NCBI RefSeq assembly: GCF_947623445.1
Contig: NC_135246.1
Span: 20,022,288-20,086,287 of the forward strand
DNA length: 64,000 nucleotides
Source of the DNA: Clavelina lepadiformis
Taxonomy: Eukaryota > Chordata > Ascidiacea > Aplousobranchia > Clavelinidae
Reading direction: 5' to 3'
How positions within the stretch are numbered: the first letter of the stretch is position 1; each line of letters starts with the position of its first letter. A model generated the notes under the pieces. The model saw only the letters and a list, made by a program, of their open reading frames with translations. It was not told where the DNA came from and searched no databases. Shown here one piece after another: positions 1-12,365 of the stretch. A program made the position numbers and the translations under genes.

Positions 1-3000
1 GACCTCCACACAATGTGCTTCTTCATGTTGATTCGTTCCATCATGTCGTCGTCCTCCCCGCCCCATCCCTGCCACAGATAATTGTTTGTTCCATTACTTG
101 TGTATATATATATAGGATATATATATCCTGGCTTCAAACCATCACAACTGACCCAAATACTAGGTGTGGTTTATTAATGATTTCATATTCCATAACACTT
201 CATAGTTATTAGAACCGCAGCTATAGAAAGCCAGTGGGCGTGTTATATCATGGCGATGAAAGAATGATCCCTGTAAGGAATTAAGCGGGCAGGGTCGGTA
301 ACACCCAGGTTGCCATAAGAAGGACAAATTCTTCCCACTGATAAGAACTTGTTTTACAGGACAAGTGATGGGACAAACCTTCTCATCACAACAACACGCT
401 TGACTTCAATTGTGGTCTGGCGCCTACATTCATGACGACAAAGCGTGGTCATAAAATCGCGGTCAACTTGGCGCGAAAAGCGACGCTTTTCTATAACTCG
501 ATTATTCTGTCACTCCCATCTTTTGTATCCATGACAACGACAAAACGTACCAATTAAATTGACAAACGCAATATCTTAAAAATTTAGTGAAGATATTTTG
601 AGAAAAGACGGGACCACTGATTCAATTGTAACGTAGCAAAAAAAATTCCAGAATATTGAAACTCCATAACCAAATATCCGGCAATAGATCTACTGTGAGT
701 TATTATTACGTCATAATCTAAAAATATTAGTTAATATTACGTCATAATTATTTCATGCCAATTACAAGATTGAACCGGAAAACCTCCAGTTGGCTTTGTT
801 ACCAAATAATCTATTCACTTTCCGAACACCAATGAAATTTTGTGTCGCTCACCGCGTATTCGTTCGAGTACCCATTGACGCTGACGAATAATTCTTCAGT
901 GAACCCGACAGCAGCGCCAACAGTGATTCCCTTGAAAAATTCGTAATTGAACTTGTCGATGTAAGGGGCATAATGCATGATGCGGTCGTCTGGAACAAAA
1001 GTAAAACTTGTTTGATGTCTATGCAGGGTTGTTTAAACTGAGGCTTTACAGAGTCTGCATCGTGCAGAGCTTTTACTGCGCAGAACTACAGGACATGACA
1101 ACGCTCTGCTTGCTGTGGTGGTAACTTGTCGTTTTTAATGGTAATTTTCGGTCGATTTTACCACAAACTGCCACAAATTACCTCGGCAAGTGTAGAGTAT
1201 TCGGTCGTCCTCAGCGATCACGTCAACGTCATGAAATACGTAACAATCGAACTGCATCAGGTCTCTCGCGTATGCGAAGGCTGTGTTCATCATCTGACCT
1301 GGCGACAAAATTTATTTCTTTAACTTCAGTGAACTTGGTGCGAGGTGAGCCAGCACCTGCTCACAGCAATGTTAACGCTGTCTGGAGGTTGAAGTGTTGA
1401 AACCTGCGACTCACGCACAACGCAAATAGCGCCAAATGAATAAACATTATAAAATGAAAGGGACTTGATAGACTGCCGCTATTCACAAGGCCGGCGCCGA
1501 TTATCGGCTGCACTTAGCAAACGGGAAGTGGCAAGAAAGCCCGACAATGACTTGCTTTTTGTTCGTTTTATAGAAACATGATGCCGATTTCTAGCGACCT
1601 TGGAAACAGCGATTCTGTGACTTTGTCGAAGATTTATAAAAATAATCTTAATCATAGGCTGCTGGTTAATGCGATGGATGTCACGTGGCGCTGTAGTCGC
1701 TGCTTGGAATTTGCTCAAACTTTGAACTACCAAGTTCAGAATAGGCCGCCAGGAAAATATAAGAACGCGACTGTTTGTTTATTTTTGATCCACGCCCGAG
1801 CCCTTCGTGGAATTTATTTCGAGTGTTCCAAGCTCAAGCGATGAGCAGCCACATTCCAAGCCCACTCTGATGACGTCATTATTCAAACATTTATAGTTTG
1901 CAAATATCACGGGTCGTCGTATTTTGGTGGATTTCCAAAAATAGAGATCAGAGGAAAACGAAAGGAATGACGCATTTGCTTTTGTTACAGCACAATGGGG
2001 TATTATGATGAAACAAGTGAAACCTGGTGGATTTGAGTAAACAACATAAAGAGAAATTGTAGCGAGGTTTGACTGAGCAACAACGGACTTAATTGGCGTA
2101 AAGCTAACATTTTTCATACAGAATTTCTTTCCAATAAACTTCAATTGTTTGCCGTGGTAACGTCACAATCCTCACCTTTGTTGAATGTCTCGTTGTCGTC
2201 TTGTTCGGCCACAATCACCACATAGCACAGCTGTTGCCTCTGAAGCAACTGATGCATGTAGTGAAGGAAGTATCTGTGACAAAATAAGTAAACTTTGTTG
2301 CGTCATTATGCTCCACTGGTCACATGACCACTTTGAAACAAAATTTACGATGCGTATATTTTGTGATGTCATCATAACATGGTGACCAGTCGGAGAAAAA
2401 CGTCGCGCATCGCAATGAAAAAATAAGAAACAATTTTAAAATTCTTTAATTCTTGTAAAAATAGAACATTTTGAAAATAGAATCTTTGAATCAGAATTTT
2501 GTCATTTTTTGCCGTTAAAGATTGATCCATTCGACGTGGTTTACATTGTGACGTCAGCATGTAGCTTACCGTATATCTTAGAACTTGATCCGCGGCTCGC
2601 ATTTATCGTATCTTTGTTATATTCAAGGGCGGCGTTTATTCGAACAAACACGTCACCTCACAATATTCGTCAGTCACATGACGATGTAACATGCGGTTGA
2701 AAGTTCGGGGCTGACGTCAAATTTCGAATAACTCGGGACAACTTCACCGACCCGGAAGACTGTTTAATTGATTTAATCGGCTTTCGTCGCTCGTCTCCGA
2801 CATTTTGGACAACTCGCGCGACACAGCGTTTTAATCTCAGCTCAGTATCTCTATATTTGCTCTATCTCTGCAGTTGCTGATCGTACAGGACGTGGGAAGA
2901 AACATCAGTGTACAGGATGCCGGTATCAACTCATCTCGGAAATCGCGCGAGCTTATCAATGGGACACAACATCTGTTGTTTACTTATTACGTCATTCGGT

Positions 3001-4445
3001 ACCAGAGCGCGAAATAGACTCAGAGTAAATCTCAGCTGCGCTTCCAGCGGAGAAAGTTTCAAACGACTTAATAACCGGCGACCACTCGAGCCATAGACAT
3101 CATATACCGCTGGTTTAAAATATCGACCAAGTTATACCTCAGATGAGATTCCCGGTCCCTGTAGGGCACGATGATGGCGTTGTAGCCCCGGCATCTGCAG
3201 TGCTTCGGCCCCGGGTAGAAGCCCCCTATCTGCAGGTCCGGGTAAGTGACCGCTATCTCCTCGAAGGTCGGGGGCCAGTTGAAATGTTGGTCTCCCTGCG
3301 TCAGAATCTGCGGTTCGTCTGTCAACATATAGTGACGTCATAACGCAGTAATGATCTTCAACTCATTATTAAGTGATAGACGTCATCAAATAACTTTGCT
3401 GTCGTCACATTCCAAACATTAAGGTGTCTATGTTGGTTGGAATGAAGCCACCCGCATTCCTTCATGACGTAATCAGGGCAGCGGAATCACGCGCGCAGTC
3501 TTATTCCGGAATGTTGGAAGCGACCTACATCGCTGTCCGCGCACCCAGTTGTCAAATTAAACGAAGAAATTGAACTAATGGTTTAGTGATGAGTGATGAC
3601 CTCACAATAAACGCGGTAGAAATCTAATTCGTCATATTTCGGCATCTCTCGCCACATCGCGGAACTGTGAAGACGAATTCATGAAATTTTAATGAGAATC
3701 GCGAGCAACGACTCGAATTTGCTCGTTTGACTTGAAAACGTGAAATTTAATCCTGAGAAAGCGATCGCTCGATGAAAGAGCGAGACAGGAACTCGCGGCA
3801 GAAGCCACTTCTAATCGTGCACTGACGTCACTAGGATCTGGGAATGTTCACATCAACCTCTTTCAAGTTTCCAAGTCAACCTGGCGCTTATTGAACTATT
3901 CTGACGTCATTGGTTTAGTCCTTATTCAGGGGAATTACCTCATACGTTAATGAAAATTTCAACTCACCAAAAAGCTGGACTCCTACTTGACCTTGAAGTA
4001 GCGGGGACTGCCGGGGGCACATATCCTGCCCGGACCGGCCCGTGTGGTTCCTTCTGGCCAACGGCGGAGACGGAGTGGTTCCGTTCAACACGGCTCCGCT
4101 AACTTCCTTGGGATCACGGAAAGTCGGAAGCACCGGATCCAAAAGTCCGTATCCCTGGGCGTGGGATAACTCCGTCCGCTTGAGGGCGCACGTGGGCAAG
4201 TATTTCTCCAATAATTGAATAAATCTGTCGGGGTCACCAAGAGCGAGTGTCCGGGTCAGTTTCTTCCGCAAACTGGGGTTTTTGAAAGCGGCGGCACAAG
4301 CAGAATCGACGGTCCGCAACGTCCGCCTTCCTTCCGGATCCTCAGGGTTGGGAGGGCGCCTGGGAGTAAGAAGATGAAGAAATAGGAAGATGTAAGCGCA
4401 GAAGACGACAGTCAACAGAAGGAGGAGTTTTCTTCCAGCTCGCAT
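1..4445 (-). CDS. Beta-1,4-galactosyltransferase family protein (3' end beyond window)
   Basis: Type II Golgi membrane glycosyltransferase of the B4GALT family, which transfers galactose (or GalNAc) from UDP-sugar to terminal GlcNAc. Coding exons on the minus strand: 4445-3968, 3318-3138, 2273-2176, 1298-1182, 989-853 and 68-1 (continues outside). All junctions are GT/AG and phases agree. The start codon at 4445 is followed by a short basic stretch and a hydrophobic anchor (LLLLLTVVFCAYIFLFLHLL), then a Pro/Arg-rich stem. Family landmarks follow in order: IIVPYRDRESHLR, LLQRQQL, FNKGQMMNTAF, the metal-binding HDVD (near 1225), IDKFNYE, VNGYSNEY, and GWGGEDDDM in the last visible exon. A 3' splice site at 4480 lies 34 nt upstream of the ATG, so a 5' non-coding exon or spliced leader is likely. 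Family membership is sure. The exact donor sugar is not: see the finding on the residue at the Tyr289 position. Confidence 0.93.
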
Positions 4446-7367
4446 GCTGGCAGCTTTGTGCAACGAAGCAATCCTAAGCCTGCATTTATGAGAAATATTT
4501 TCTTTAAGTTTTGAAAATTTCAAAACTAACACACTTTGTACACACACTTCAACTTGAACATAGATATCTTAACAATAATCCCAGATGGACGACCACATCT
4601 CGCCGCATCTACATCGTCAAAGGCAACCTGCGATGATCTCATCCCTGCGCTGTGTGTGATACATCGACAGACTTAACTGAACTTAAGAATGTCACGTCGA
4701 CTACCCACACTTTCACTGCAACTACTTCTATGATGCTGAAATTCCGGCTTAAGTATGTCGTACAACGTATCTCATTTAATACGCTCTGTGTGCATAGTTG
4801 CTGTGTGACGTAACAATACTAATGATCTAAGAACGGGGTTTACCAACGGTCAGCAAATATTTGCCGAGCAAGCCAAAGGTGCTGACAGCCTGGCTGGGGC
4901 AACGTATTCAGCACAAACACTTCCACTGCGCGTGCGGTTTCATTTTACATGGCGACAGCGGTCGATTTCCGCAGTTTCTATAACACGGAGTGAAACTTAA
5001 GACGTTGTGGACTCTTTGCTTGCGCTTATTAAAAAGATATGACGTAGAAGCGTGATGTGGCGCTGAATCAACTGCGTGATTACGTCACTGCTGTACACGA
5101 CATTAAATATAAAATTAACCATAACTCACTGCCTACTAATGTCCGGCTTGTAAAGAATACATCGCTATGCCAAAAGCATTATTTACGTAACCATGATACC
5201 CTTTATAACTGCGGTCTCACGTACACTAGCAGTTGCCAAAACAACTGTTTACGACTAACTCCCGCAAAAATCAATGCTAATTCCAGTTAAAGAAAAATCA
5301 CAGCAAGAATGGGAGTGATCCGTCAAAAAGTGACTGATGGCTGGGGTACAAGCGCAACATAATCTAATTATATGAAGGCATTAGGCTAAAATCCATTAAA
5401 ACCTTTGAGATTTCTAAGTTTCTGTGGACGATTCAACTGAACGTTCGCGCCTTGAATCTGGTGTTTAATGCATAAGATTGAGCTCATTTTTATCCAGCAG
5501 TAGCCTGACTAGTTCTGTTCAATCACTTAAGGAGTGAAAATATATTTGACGAGAACGATCTCGTTTTAAAAAGTTGATACACAGCAGATTAAAGCTGACA
5601 AGCGATTCATCGCGTCCACAACAATGTACATTATTTCTTCTCTGTTAAACTTCTCACATGTGGTGTACGCCGGTGCCAGTGACTAAAGGTTAGAGTGGTC
5701 AAACATGTGACGCTATGGTAGAATCCTTTATTATTATTAGTCTATATCTATGAACGCTGCAACCTACATTCAACTCGTATACTGTGGCTGCTTTAGTGTG
5801 GAACCAACCTGCTCAAAAAACACCGGATAATTGACCCTATCAGCAAACAACTGCTGGTGTTTCGTCATGAATACTAGATGACTTTCACTATCAATCACGC
5901 GACCATATGTAAGCCGTCTGAGCTGCTGATATCGACGCAAAAAAAGCGATCCTACGTTTTCATGCAAGACTGCTCAAGCGAGTGTTCCATATCAGAAAGT
6001 AAAACGCTTTCTTTTTTATTATGACGTTATAGGAACGATGCTCACAAACGATTTGAATGCAGGTTTTCGAAGGAAGGCGCGACCTTTGGATCGTTGGACG
6101 CTTCCTCAGTGGAAATTACGTCATAAACGGAGAAAAACAATTCGGTTTAAATCTGGCTGATAGCTAAACTGTGATGAGTTTCAAAATGGTTGCATTTCGT
6201 AGTCGATTGTGTCGTCACAAGTGATCATGTGGTAAAACGATGCTGATAAAACTGGTCACAATGGCGACATAAAAAGATTGAAAATGTGACGTGCACTGCG
6301 CATCATTGTTTGCAAGAATGTGTTGAATGAGTCACCTTGACAAACTAAACGCTACACAGAAGCATGGTTGCTACAGCAAACACTTCTAGAGACAGGTGGT
6401 GCCATGAAATCGAGGAAAATTTAACCAAGACAAGTTTTACCGGAACACTCAAATTACGTCTCTTTATGGCGCAATCGCGTTTTAATTCTTGTAGTTGCAT
6501 AAAATTATCGCCCGAAATGGCCGAATAATTCCGTCAATGCACTAATGTCGCCAATCTGCTACACAACTAACTGCGCCAGAGATCTTTTCCAAGCCATAGT
6601 CGCATTCGTATGTTTACGATCAAGTTCAAATGATTTGTCAAGCTACCTGTGACCCAGCTGTGACATGGAATCTAGTTTTAAAGCACTCAGCAACCACCAG
6701 AAGGTAGTGAAAGGAAACATTCTCAGAATTTTCATCTTCTGTTCTACAATTGTGACGTGTACAAAGCTTCAATGTTGACGCATGAGCGGCCATTATTTCG
6801 TCGCAATTATCGATTAATCGAAAAGCTTTCTTCGGTCACAAGGCGCAGAAGAATGGAAGCTCCCACCAGGAATTGATATCGATCGGTTGTCGCCAGAGTT
6901 ATTCCAGAACTGACATCATTCGGGAAAGGAAACGACACGTCTCCAATGAATAATTACCTCATAAACAAGGACAATGAGGGTGTTTGATGACGTCACTGCT
7001 TCGCCAGGCCGGTCCCAAGGTGGCTTTGTACAACCACGTAATCCCGTCCGCTTGACTGTTTGAGGGGTTAATTATCTATAGAATTATTAAATTAAGTTGA
7101 TTATTTGGTGACAGGAGTTTGTCAATCTGACGGGGTTATCCCCCGAACCGGTTCCTACGTCACACGTGACGCCATAAGCGGCTTCTTGGAAGAACAAGGT
7201 CATTTTGCGTCATAAATGTGTATTCATTATTTGAAGTCGGACGCTGATGATTGAAAGCGGCAAATTTGTCCTCGCCTTTAATTGGTCATGTCAAGATACG
7301 CGATAACATCTTGAAGCTTGACGTCACAATGCCTGTTCCATGTCAGCTGCTGTCAGCTTCGTCGTCC
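4446..7367. other. Intergenic region, no gene seen
   Basis: Lies between the 5' end of the galactosyltransferase gene and the kinase-like gene, which are divergently arranged. It should hold the 5' non-coding exon and promoter of the former and upstream control DNA of the latter. Only short, unremarkable open frames are present. A TGACGTCA palindrome lies at 6988. Confidence 0.5.
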
Positions 7368-7374
7368 TTATAAG
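7319..7374 (+). promoter_or_regulatory. Candidate core promoter of the creatine-kinase-like gene
   Basis: A CRE palindrome TGACGTCA (7319-7326), an E-box CAGCTG (about 7345-7350) and a TATA-like TTATAAG (7368-7374) are lined up 50 to 105 bp ahead of the start codon. The spacing suits a TATA promoter with transcription starting near 7400. This is inferred from motif order alone. Confidence 0.45.
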
Positions 7375-7425
7375 AGTGGCGATGGAGTGTGGCAGCACAA
7401 GAGAGGACGCAGTTGAAGTGGCAAG

Positions 7426-8535
7426 ATGCCCGGCGAGAGGTTGTACAGTGCAGTGGACGAGTACCCGGGCCTAGAGAACCATCACAGCCACATGGCTCAC
7501 TGCCTCACCGAGGAGGTCTACAGGCGGATGAGGGAGCGAGAAACGGCGAGCGGCTTTTCTATCGACAACGCGATACAGGTGGGAGTAGACAACCCGGGTG
7601 ACCCCTACCCCATGTCGGTGGGCTGCTTGGCTGGCGACGAGGAGAGCTATCAAGTATTTGCCGAGTTTTTTGACCAGATTATCGAAGCACGTCACAATGG
7701 ATTCAAACCAACCAATGATCACGTTTCTGATATTGACCTATCCAAGATCAGTGACCTCGGCGATGATTATGATGACACGAATTGCATCGTATCGTGCCGC
7801 GTCAGAAGTGTTCGAAACATCAAAGGATTCGCCCTCCCCCCTCACTGCACGAGAGCGGAGAGAAGAAAAGTTGAAAGAATCGCGACTGACGCCCTCTCGA
7901 AGATGACAGAGGACTTCAAAGGAAGATACCATCGCGTCAAAGACGAGGACTGCGATTCAGCGCTCTCTGGAAGCCTCGAAAAGTTGACCCCTGCTGCCCT
8001 TCCATCATGCATGTCACGTGACTGGCCGGACGCTCGCGGTGTCTGGATAAACGAGAAGAAAAATTTCGTTGCTGAAATCAACCACAAGGATCACGTCAAT
8101 CTGATGTCTATAGAAAAAGGCGGTAACCTGTGCAAAGCTTTCACCAGGTGGTGCATCGGAGCCGATATGTTCGAAAAGACCTTAAAGGAAAGCGGAAACG
8201 ACGTCATGTGCAATTCGCACCTGGGTTATATTGCGTCATGTCCGGGAGGCTTGGGCACCGGGCTTCGTATTGAGGTCCGGATCAGAATCCCGAAACTGAG
8301 GAGGCACTTCCGTTTTGAGGAAGTCCTGCGTCGACTCCGACTCGAAGCGCGAATGACGTCGGAAGTCGACGATGACAATACATGTGACGTCACCAATTTG
8401 GACAGCGTGGGTGTGTCGGAGGTGGAGTTGCTCCGGACGGTGGTGGATGGGATCAGGTTCCTCATCGGATGCGAGAGGAAGTTGGAGGAGTCTGGCAACA
8501 TCGACAGGGACATCAACTCGCTGCAGCGGGAATAA
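7426..8535 (+). CDS. Creatine-kinase-like guanidino kinase, probable pseudoenzyme (single exon)
   Basis: A 369-residue intronless member of the ATP:guanido phosphotransferase family, similar in length to cytosolic creatine kinase (about 380). The N-terminal domain is well kept: LYSAVDEYPGL (6-16), GVDNPGDPYPMSVGCLAGDE (53-72), CRVRSVRNIKGFALPPHC (124-141). DWPDARGVW (199-207), the reactive Cys272 in SCPGGLGTGLR, Arg281 and Arg309 are also present. The catalytic acidic pair of creatine kinase (NEEDH) reads NHKDH (219-223), the substrate-side Trp is Glu217, CPSN is CPGG, and the flexible GTGG loop is MTSE (310-313). Phosphagen transfer is therefore doubtful. The start ATG has a purine at -3 and follows a TATA-like box. 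Lack of introns among intron-rich neighbours suggests a retrocopy that kept its frame. Alternative: an active kinase with altered substrate, less likely. Confidence 0.93.
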   Translation: MPGERLYSAVDEYPGLENHHSHMAHCLTEEVYRRMRERETASGFSIDNAIQVGVDNPGDPYPMSVGCLAGDEESYQVFAEFFDQIIEARHNGFKPTNDHVSDIDLSKISDLGDDYDDTNCIVSCRVRSVRNIKGFALPPHCTRAERRKVERIATDALSKMTEDFKGRYHRVKDEDCDSALSGSLEKLTPAALPSCMSRDWPDARGVWINEKKNFVAEINHKDHVNLMSIEKGGNLCKAFTRWCIGADMFEKTLKESGNDVMCNSHLGYIASCPGGLGTGLRIEVRIRIPKLRRHFRFEEVLRRLRLEARMTSEVDDDNTCDVTNLDSVGVSEVELLRTVVDGIRFLIGCERKLEESGNIDRDINSLQRE

Positions 8536-9742
8536 GAGTAGCGGGAAACATCGCTTTATTTAAGGTTGAGTTGACTTTGACCAAACTTAGATGTTCGGTT
8601 GTTGAAGCGTCTTCAAGTTTAGTTCCTTTATAAAACGCAAAGCCTACACACGCCCAGTGTAAATGAGTAATAACATTTATGATCTTTTTGCTGCGACTGA
8701 CTTGTACTTTGACGGTTATACGTGTGTTTAAGTGATTTGTTATTTCCTTAACGCTTGCGGCCTAAACCTTACTTTCTACTACAACTGCAAAGCAAAAACT
8801 GAATCTAAACCTCACCAAGTCGTCGCTGCCGCGTTGATCTCTTATTTGTGCCGCTGCTATCTCGCCCTGCTTGGATATTATTCGCTTAATCCTGTTCACT
8901 GCTTAGCACTGTACTTCACACCCACAGTGAAATAAACTCTTCTGTCAGCGCATGCGTCGATGCTTCAGCGGCAGGAAACGCGTAAGTGCCAACAGCCAAT
9001 CACGACCGGGAAGTGAAACTACCTAAACACATCGGTCCCAAAATAAACAGGCCTGCGTTAGCCATCGCCTGTATCTTGTTACTTTCAGTACGGGCAGTTA
9101 GCTCAAGATTACACCGACTGCCTGTCATGCGTCGCTCTGTCGTCACAATGCATATTGTTACGTGTTTTAGGTTACATACAAATCACTTGCTTAAGACTTC
9201 ACGGTTTCAGTAACATAAATAAGTTCTTGAACGGCGGTGACTTCGTTTCTCGCCGGCTGGCATTTGCAGCGTCAGGGGAATTTATAATTCGTGTCTGGGA
9301 GTCGATTCTAAACGGGCAACCAGCGGCAAAATTTCAGCTGGAAGTCAAATTCATTTTCAACTCATCCTTTAGTTCTAAGCGGAAGCAAGATTTTGATGAG
9401 GTTCCTGTAAACAAGCGAGTAACCTTCCAGCAAACTGAACCTATGATTGCAGAAGAAATCACTCTGTCAACATCGAGTAACGTGATCCAAAATTGGGATC
9501 TGGTGTGTCTGCATCTGGGATGTTGGATCTGATACCGATAAACAAAGACCAACTTGAAGCAATAAACTGTATTACTGTAAACTTTGTAGGAACCTCTTTT
9601 TGGCGCAGTGGTTGCTGACGTATTCTTCTTCTTTGCACGTCACAAAGTGTTTGACAGCAGAACTGGGACGACATAATAAACTAATAAACTCTATTTATTT
9701 CATACATTTTTCCATTTGTTTTATCGAACAGTATAAACAATA
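8536..9742. other. 3' flank of the kinase-like gene and intergenic DNA
   Basis: Contains the likely 3' UTR of the kinase-like gene, with a polyadenylation signal AATAAA at 8931-8936. Beyond it I see nothing with coding support. Confidence 0.45.
8931..8936 (+). terminator. Polyadenylation signal AATAAA for the kinase-like gene
   Basis: Canonical hexamer about 400 nt after the stop codon, on the coding strand. No nearer canonical hexamer was seen. Confidence 0.45.
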
Positions 9743-9744
9743 TA

Positions 9745-10588
9745 CAGTGAGACCTCGTTAATCCGGACCACTTCGTTTCGTCAAAAAATGTCGGTTTAGC
9801 GGGGTATCCGGATAATCGGAAAGTAAAAAATCAATCAATCTTGCAAATGCAGCACCGTGTTCAAAACGACGTATGCACCTTACTCCAATTCTAAGTGCCG
9901 AGTTTCTGGCTGGACAGCAACTAAAATAAAATTATATTTATTGTATGATCCGACCCAGTGTCGAACCCCAGAACCACCGTATTAAAGACGAATGCTCTCC
10001 AAGTGACGAACATTCGGTCGCAAATCGGTTTGACAACCGCTCTTGCGTGGCGAAGCATTCCGGTGGGACCAACTGTCTTGAACTTTCTTTGACCTGTTTC
10101 CAATCTTTGCGCAATGCGATATCAAAAGCTGATAGCACGATTGAGTTGCAGCAGTATGTCTTCAATAGATTGCCGCACTCAACCGATGTAATGTACGTAT
10201 TTTTTTGCGACCGCGGAAGCGTTGTTTGTTACTGTTGATGAACAATTTATTTTTTCGTTTCTAAAATACCTACAGTACTGTACTTTTGAATCAATAAAGA
10301 CCGCAACGTTATTATGCGTAGATAATCGGCTATTGTTTCGTCAACAAACTAACATAGTGTATTAGGACAGTCGTGAATCATTTTCGCTTAACTGTTAATA
10401 ATCCGGTTTATCGGATTTTATTGCTATTGATTTAGCACATTTGTTCCGAAACTTTAGTGTCGGAGTCGGACAGCGGGGTTTCCGGATTAAAGGGGTAAAA
10501 TGCATAGGAAGAAATCCGTTCCCGGCAGTTTTGTGTCGGATAGCGGGGATTCCGGTTCATCGGGGTCCGGATTAACGAGGTCCCACTG
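9745..10588. mobile_element. Non-autonomous pogo/Tigger-like DNA transposon 1
   Basis: An 844 bp element bounded by 25 bp inverted repeats with one mismatch: left end CAGTGAGACCTCGTTAATCC, right end the reverse complement of CAGTGGGACCTCGTTAATCC. It is flanked by TA on both sides (9743-9744 and 10589-10590), the target duplication of Tc1/mariner/pogo elements. CAGT termini and subterminal CCGGATTAA/GCGGGG words resemble Tigger-type elements. No transposase frame is present inside, so it is a MITE-like deletion derivative. Confidence 0.88.
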
Positions 10589-11782
10589 TATACGTATAAA
10601 TGCTCAAATCAACTCTGTATGAATTCATTTTCGCTTTGACACAAAGAATCAATGTTTTTCTAAACATGGCCACTCTGTGATTAATAAAATTTTGACCTCT
10701 TTTTGTTGCGCCTATTGTTGTTACCACCTAGGATGTTAGACAATTATGGGAAACCTAATTGTATAAGCTTAGAGATAACAGCTAGTATGGAAGTTAATTT
10801 CAGCGCAATCAAACTGTCCTTGAAATAACTTTTTCCTGGCATTGTTCATCACGCATTGAACAGGCAACAAAAAGTTAAACTAGCAAGGACGATCCACAAA
10901 AACCCGACATACCAGCACCTGACTTTGAAAACCCAGTTACAATCCATTCTATTTTATTTCACGTGTAATTTGAAGGTTTAAAGATGATCAGCCATCGCTG
11001 CTTTCAGGTGGTGTCTCTTGCAAAGTCTGTGCGTTTGTTATTATAAGGAATTAATGTGGCGTATTTTTCTGGCACATTAGGGATCCAGTAGGCCAGGGTA
11101 CCATATTTTTGTACAGGTTCCACCGCCAAACGCTTGCACAGTGACGTGTTTAGGATTGCGTAAAAGCGGTCAGTCGTTTTAAACGCATTACTTTGGCGCC
11201 GATAGAGGTTAATAAACTAACCTTCTCAATGCTTTTCTAGCCAGACTCGTTCAACATAAAAAAATCGCAATATATCTAAAACGAACAACAACCATCTACA
11301 TTAGTTAGCGAGATGCTGCCAATTCAAATTGCTGTACAATTACAAGTATAAACAAGCTATTGCCGAAAAAGGATTTTAGGATTTAAGGAGGATATTTTAA
11401 GATTTTAATATGTCTTCGAAGGACAATCCGATTGTCATGAAGAAGGAATTCCTCCAAAAAGAGGTTGCATGGTAGAATAGAAATAGATATGCGTAGAAAG
11501 ACTCCGTGAAATAACATTACACCTATCATTGATATAGATCCTTTGCGCCACCGAACGACAACAAATCACCAACTTTAACCAGAACATTTTCTCGGTTGGT
11601 GATTTTGAATATGAAAATATTTGTAGAAAACAACAAGATCAAAATCATTGAACTTGATTTCAAAGTGATGAAACTCATTCTTTTTATAAATAACTTTTAC
11701 CAACCTCGCATCTTTTCTCCTGTCATTTGACTCATATATTTTATTAAAAAAGAAAGCGTTGAGAGTTCCACTCATACATTGT

Positions 11783-11817
11783 AAAGCAAAAACAATAGAC
11801 AACATATTTATCACGCA
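11783..11817. repeat. Diverged direct repeat, copy 1 (partner at 12257-12290)
   Basis: About 34 bp sharing ACAATAG, then AACATATTTATCACGCA, with 12257-12290. The copies are 470 bp apart and differ at a few positions, as expected for remnants of the same dispersed repeat. Confidence 0.6.
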
Positions 11818-12200
11818 TACGTTACAAAGCGCTGCGAACAACCACAGATAAATGCGGCTCTAGTTTACAACTTTCCTGGTTCAAGCTGTTAATTTTAAGT
11901 GCAACGATTAGGGGACGAATCCCGCCGTATAGAAGTTCAGCAGAGCCAAGAACAAGTCATCGAAGTGGAGGCGCAAGTCAAGTCATTTGCGCTTTCAGAC
12001 TAACGTCAAGTCAAGTTATTCACCATCAAAAAAACAAGTCAAAATGAAAGCATAAAAGACCGTTCCTCTTAACAAACGATTGAATTTGTTGAACAGTGCT
12101 GCGTGATATGATAATCTTTATGCTCGGACTGAGTATTTGTTCTTTGAAAATTCATTGCTTCCAACCATTAAACAGAAGATCCTGGCGTCCAGCCGATTTC

Positions 12201-12365
12201 TTATCCAGCACTTCAACACCTTTTCATTGTCCAGACCAGCGTGGTGCAACTGCAGGCCAAGCAAACAATAGAAAACATATTTATCACGCAGAGGCTTCAT
12301 TGTTATGGGAATAAAGCCAATGACAAAACCTCTATCAGCACTTTACGCTTTTTCATTGTCCAGAC
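12201..12365. repeat. Pair of about 35 bp direct repeats
   Basis: 12201-12235 and 12331-12365 share TATC.AGCACTT and TTTTCATTGTCCAGAC at the same spacing. The intervening copy of the ATATTTATCACGCA unit (12257-12290) suggests one tandemly rearranged repeat family. Confidence 0.5.

Noticed and set aside
7471-8516. Several minus-strand and alternate-frame open stretches over the kinase-like gene
   Set aside because: Shadows of a single long, homology-supported plus-strand frame.
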